Positions 60,964 through 64,000 of a DNA stretch of 64,000 nt are shown one piece after another. This DNA is from Coriaria nepalensis (taxonomy: Eukaryota; Streptophyta; Magnoliopsida; Cucurbitales; Coriariaceae): assembly GCA_027186245.1 (NCBI GenBank), contig CP114493.1, positions 6,641,501 through 6,705,500 of the forward strand, read 5' to 3'. Each line of letters starts with the position of its first letter. The stretch's first letter is position 1. Below the pieces are notes generated by a model. It saw only the letters and a program-made list of their open reading frames with translations. It ran no database searches and had not been told where the DNA came from. Position numbers and translations under genes: made by a program.

Positions 60964-62114
60964 TTCCTCGCTCACTAACCTGATCCTTTACCTATCTGCA
61001 ACCATGTATGCCAACACAATACGAGTAGATTAGAGAAACCCCATTTCTCAGCTAGAAAGAAACAGAGGAGGGGGTGGAGGGTTTCTTAGCTAGAAAGGAA
61101 GAGACAATAAACCTGGGAAAGAAGAATCTCATTGTACAAGCACTATCAGAGGGAAAAGAAGGAGATTTAAAGAAAAAGGAAGTTTTTTTTTATTCGTCCG
61201 TACATACAGTGACTTTGAAAAAGTTGGTCTTCTCCATCGCTACGTTTAAGCATGCAGTGGAGTTCATTCTATCAACATTGTTTTCACATATATACATTTA
61301 TGTATTCTACGCAATGTTACGTTTGACGTTGTAATGTACTGTAACATGTAGATTTAGTATATACATGACGGAGAAAGAAGCACAACAAATCATGAGTTCT
61401 TCGACTCTACGCTTTTACCTGCGAGTAGGGAGAGTTTTAGTGTTTTCTTCCTCAATGAGGAAAGTCTAAAAAGGTCCACTCTTTTTCACTGTTGATAAAA
61501 GAACTTGCTTGTATCTATAACACAAAGTGGGACCCATGGGAAGTGTAAGAGTCGAGACTAAAGAGATGCCCCCCCTCTAAATCGCTTCGAATGTTGTGTC
61601 ATAATTAGTGAAAAAAGATAATAAAGATTTAGAAAAAAAAAAAAAAAAATTGGTTTTTTGTGGGAGAAATAATGTCGCATACAAAAGGTAAATGAAATTA
61701 TTATATTAAATAACTTTGGTTATTGGTGAATAAATTGGTTTAAAAGTTGAAACCTAAATTGGTCTAATTCAAATTAATCTATTAAGAGTTAAAAATCAGC
61801 AAGTTATAATGAATATGAATGTTAAATAAGTAATAATTGGATAGGATAATGAATAAGTATTGATGGGCCCAACTACTCGATATTATTAGTACTCTCAACA
61901 TTAGAAGAATTATGATGAAGAGAAAGGAAGATTGATGTGGAGAGCAACTAGTGAAGTAGATTTTTAACTTTGAAGACAAAAGATTGAATGTCTATAGCAA
62001 ATTCAATTCAATTTGGATGAAACCTTGATGAAACTCTTATTCAATTCAATTATGTCAATTTTAATAAACTAACTTAACATATTATATGCTTGCAATCTGG
62101 ATTTAATGTCTATA
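60964..62114. other. Promoter-side region of helicase copy B
   Basis: Near-identical to 42039-43189. No separate gene seen. A poly-A tract near 61633 is slightly longer than in copy A. Confidence 0.5.
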
Positions 62115-64000
62115 GAAAAAATGTGAAAACTAGTAATCATACAACATAGTGAGATATTATGATTTATATCCACCGATCCGGAAATTACATCTACTCTAGA
62201 GCTCTTGAAGCTCATTAGAACTCATACCACTATCTTTTATCAAACTTCACATACAAATACACAACACAACCATACAATAGATTCCATAGCTCAATATACA
62301 AAGTAGATTTCCCAAAGTTTCAATCCCAAATCATGAATCTCGAGAAAACACCTTCCAAATCAACCATTGACCAAACAAAAATCAAAGCAAGAGAATACAG
62401 AGAGATTACACAATGAAATAGCAATAACCAGCAAACATGGAGAAACCAAGAAACCGATCACACATAGAGGTCGCGAGAGCAAGGAGATGAAGGAGGTCGG
62501 TGAGTTATGTAATCGGGAAAATTAGGGAAAAAGGGAAATAATCCTAAAAGCCACACGTGTGAGAAACCAGGTTCACATGTTTGGCATAACTCGAGTCAAG
62601 GATCAAGGATCATCCAACAATTTGAGCTTCCCAAACACAAATGATCCAACAATCTCTACCTTGAGGCCCAAGTCGAACTCTTCCTAAAAGAATAATGGTA
62701 TATCTCCATGGTGGAACTCACACATAGCTCAAAATTAATTTTCTCACCCCATATCTAACAATTTCGAACAACATTCAAACTTTGTTACCACGACTATCTT
62801 TGTACTTATGTCTGAAAGATTTTCTTTTATCGAAACTTTAGAGATATTAAAGGCACCATAAGTTATTTAATATCGAACAAATTGGTACTTGATGCTAACA
62901 TGCTTCGTCCTCTCATGATGCACCAGATTCTTGGTTAGGCAATATGTGTTTTAGCTGTCCGAGAATATTGTACATGTCTCTTCCATGATCTCTACTTCCT
63001 TGAGAAGCTCTCGAGCCCATATAACCTCTTTGGCATTGGTCGATGTTATGTACTCCACCTCAATTGGAGAAAGTGTTACAATTAAGCGGATGAAGTTGAA
63101 ACTTTCAACTTATATAATTTCCACTAAGTAGAAAATTGATAAAAGGTTGTCAATTTTCTTAAGTTCCTATCACTTGCAAAATGGAAATCTACAAAGCCTA
63201 CTAGATTAAAATTGTTAGTCCAGAAAAATTTAAGCAAACATCACAAGAGCAACAAATATACTTGAACAACCATTTGATGGCCAACAAATGATCATAGCTC
63301 AGATTTGACATAACATACTTAATAAAGAGATGGTAAATGATAAATCTGATCTAGTACTTATCATTACATATATGACCGAACCTATGACATTATCATACGA
63401 TATATTATTCATTTTAACGTATCTTGTTCATTCTTAGGGATTTGAGATTTATCTAAGTTAAAGCAATAGCTAAAGGCAAAATCACTTTCTTACAACCTAC
63501 AACTTCAAATTTAGATGCAACTTTCTTAAAATATGATTTTGGATGTAAATTAAAGTACCTTTTTTTTTTATCCCTTATAATTTTCATGCCTAAAATCTTT
63601 TTAACTCCACCTAAATCCTTCATACTAAATGTGACACCCTAGGCGGGACGTACCACCATCCCCGGCAGCGCCACTCATATCTACTGTTATCCGGGCGGGG
63701 AACCCTAGCACAAGTGATACCAGAGATGCAAATTCGGCACTCTTAAGTGAGAGGTCAAGGTTCGATCCCTAGGGGGCGCGAAAGAAAAATCGAAGATGAT
63801 GGCTTAAAGTTACGTATGAGTGGCGCCGTCGGGGATGGTGGTACGTCCCTCCTGGGGTGTCACATCAAATTCATAATTGAGCTTTGTTTTTAGGTCATCA
63901 ATCTTAGTCTTAAAGTTACTAGTTAATAGCATGTCATAACATATATTAACAAATAAATTGGAATAAACTCTAATGATGCAAAATAAAAACAACTATGACA
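62115..64000 (-). mobile_element. Ty1/copia remnant (RT, RNase H, 3' LTR), minus strand, copy B
   Basis: Duplicate of 43190-45091 with the same order and the same interrupting foldback element. The LTR start corresponds to TGTTGGATC at 62651, one base different from copy A. It reaches the end of the window. Confidence 0.75.
63630..63864. mobile_element. Foldback MITE-like element (copy B), one arm shortened
   Basis: 235 bp against 252 in copy A. The right arm lacks the segment around GGTTCCCGCCCAGATAACAG, so the inner stem can no longer pair fully. Termini TGTGACACCC and GGGGTGTCACA and the A- and B-box-like motifs are retained. Confidence 0.75.

Larger units (their letters stand above)
48783..64000. 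repeat. Large segmental duplication, copy B (continues past window)
   Basis: Direct repeat of 29763-45091. The left breakpoint joins copia integrase sequence to claspin intron 4. The right end is not seen: base 64000 matches 45091 and the repeat may continue. Differences from copy A include a 93-bp shorter claspin exon 1, a 24-bp extra segment at about 50488-50511, a 27-bp shorter helicase exon 2 and a premature stop in the last helicase exon. Confidence 0.95.

Overview
The window is nuclear DNA of a flowering plant, most likely a eudicot. It has AT-rich intergenic DNA, short GT-AG introns, a plant defensin gene, Ty1/copia retrotransposons with the initiator-Met tRNA primer site, and L1-type LINE debris. 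I cannot name the species from sequence alone.

1-17 kb is a loose cluster of small secreted cysteine-rich peptide genes in transposon debris. Three intact two-exon genes on the minus strand (3750-4150, 5068-5532, 14745-15249) and one broken copy (891-1381) share a signal-peptide exon, a phase-1 intron and a six-cysteine pattern, C-X5-C-X7-C-X4-C-X4-C-X3-C. This resembles nodule-cysteine-rich or defensin-like peptides. A classical eight-cysteine defensin lies at 16120-16477, and a relic of the same family at 26420-26542. Between them are an NLR resistance-gene relic, a gutted copia element, a hairpin-rich 70-bp minisatellite, a retrocopy of a complex I assembly factor (NDUFAF6-like) and a LINE 3' end.

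17-27 kb is mostly mobile-element remains: a 5'-truncated copia, a minus-strand LINE, an almost complete but decayed copia element with both LTRs (about 21.3-26.2 kb), and the 5' end of another copia.

27.6-64 kb holds the main genes. A claspin/Mrc1-like replication-checkpoint gene (27647-31356, 11 exons, 771 aa by my splicing) lies downstream of a very large dual-helicase gene on the same strand (31918-42038, 12 exons, 2691 aa). The helicase protein carries an N-terminal UPF1/SEN1-like SF1 helicase, then a UvrD-like SF1 helicase and a TPR-like C-terminal part, which is the plant TRANK1-like architecture. A segment starting at 29763 is repeated in direct orientation from 48783 to the end of the window. 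The second copy has only the first four claspin exons. Its helicase gene is intact through 11 exons but has a premature stop that removes the lysine-rich tail.

The 3.7-kb spacer between the copies holds two copia remnants. One of them carries a two-exon fragment of another helicase gene between its coding remnant and an LTR-like sequence. Upstream of each big helicase gene is an antisense copia remnant interrupted by a foldback element with tRNA-like Pol III boxes. Exon joins were worked out by hand from GT-AG sites and frame continuity. They close in frame for all intact genes, but no transcript evidence is available here.
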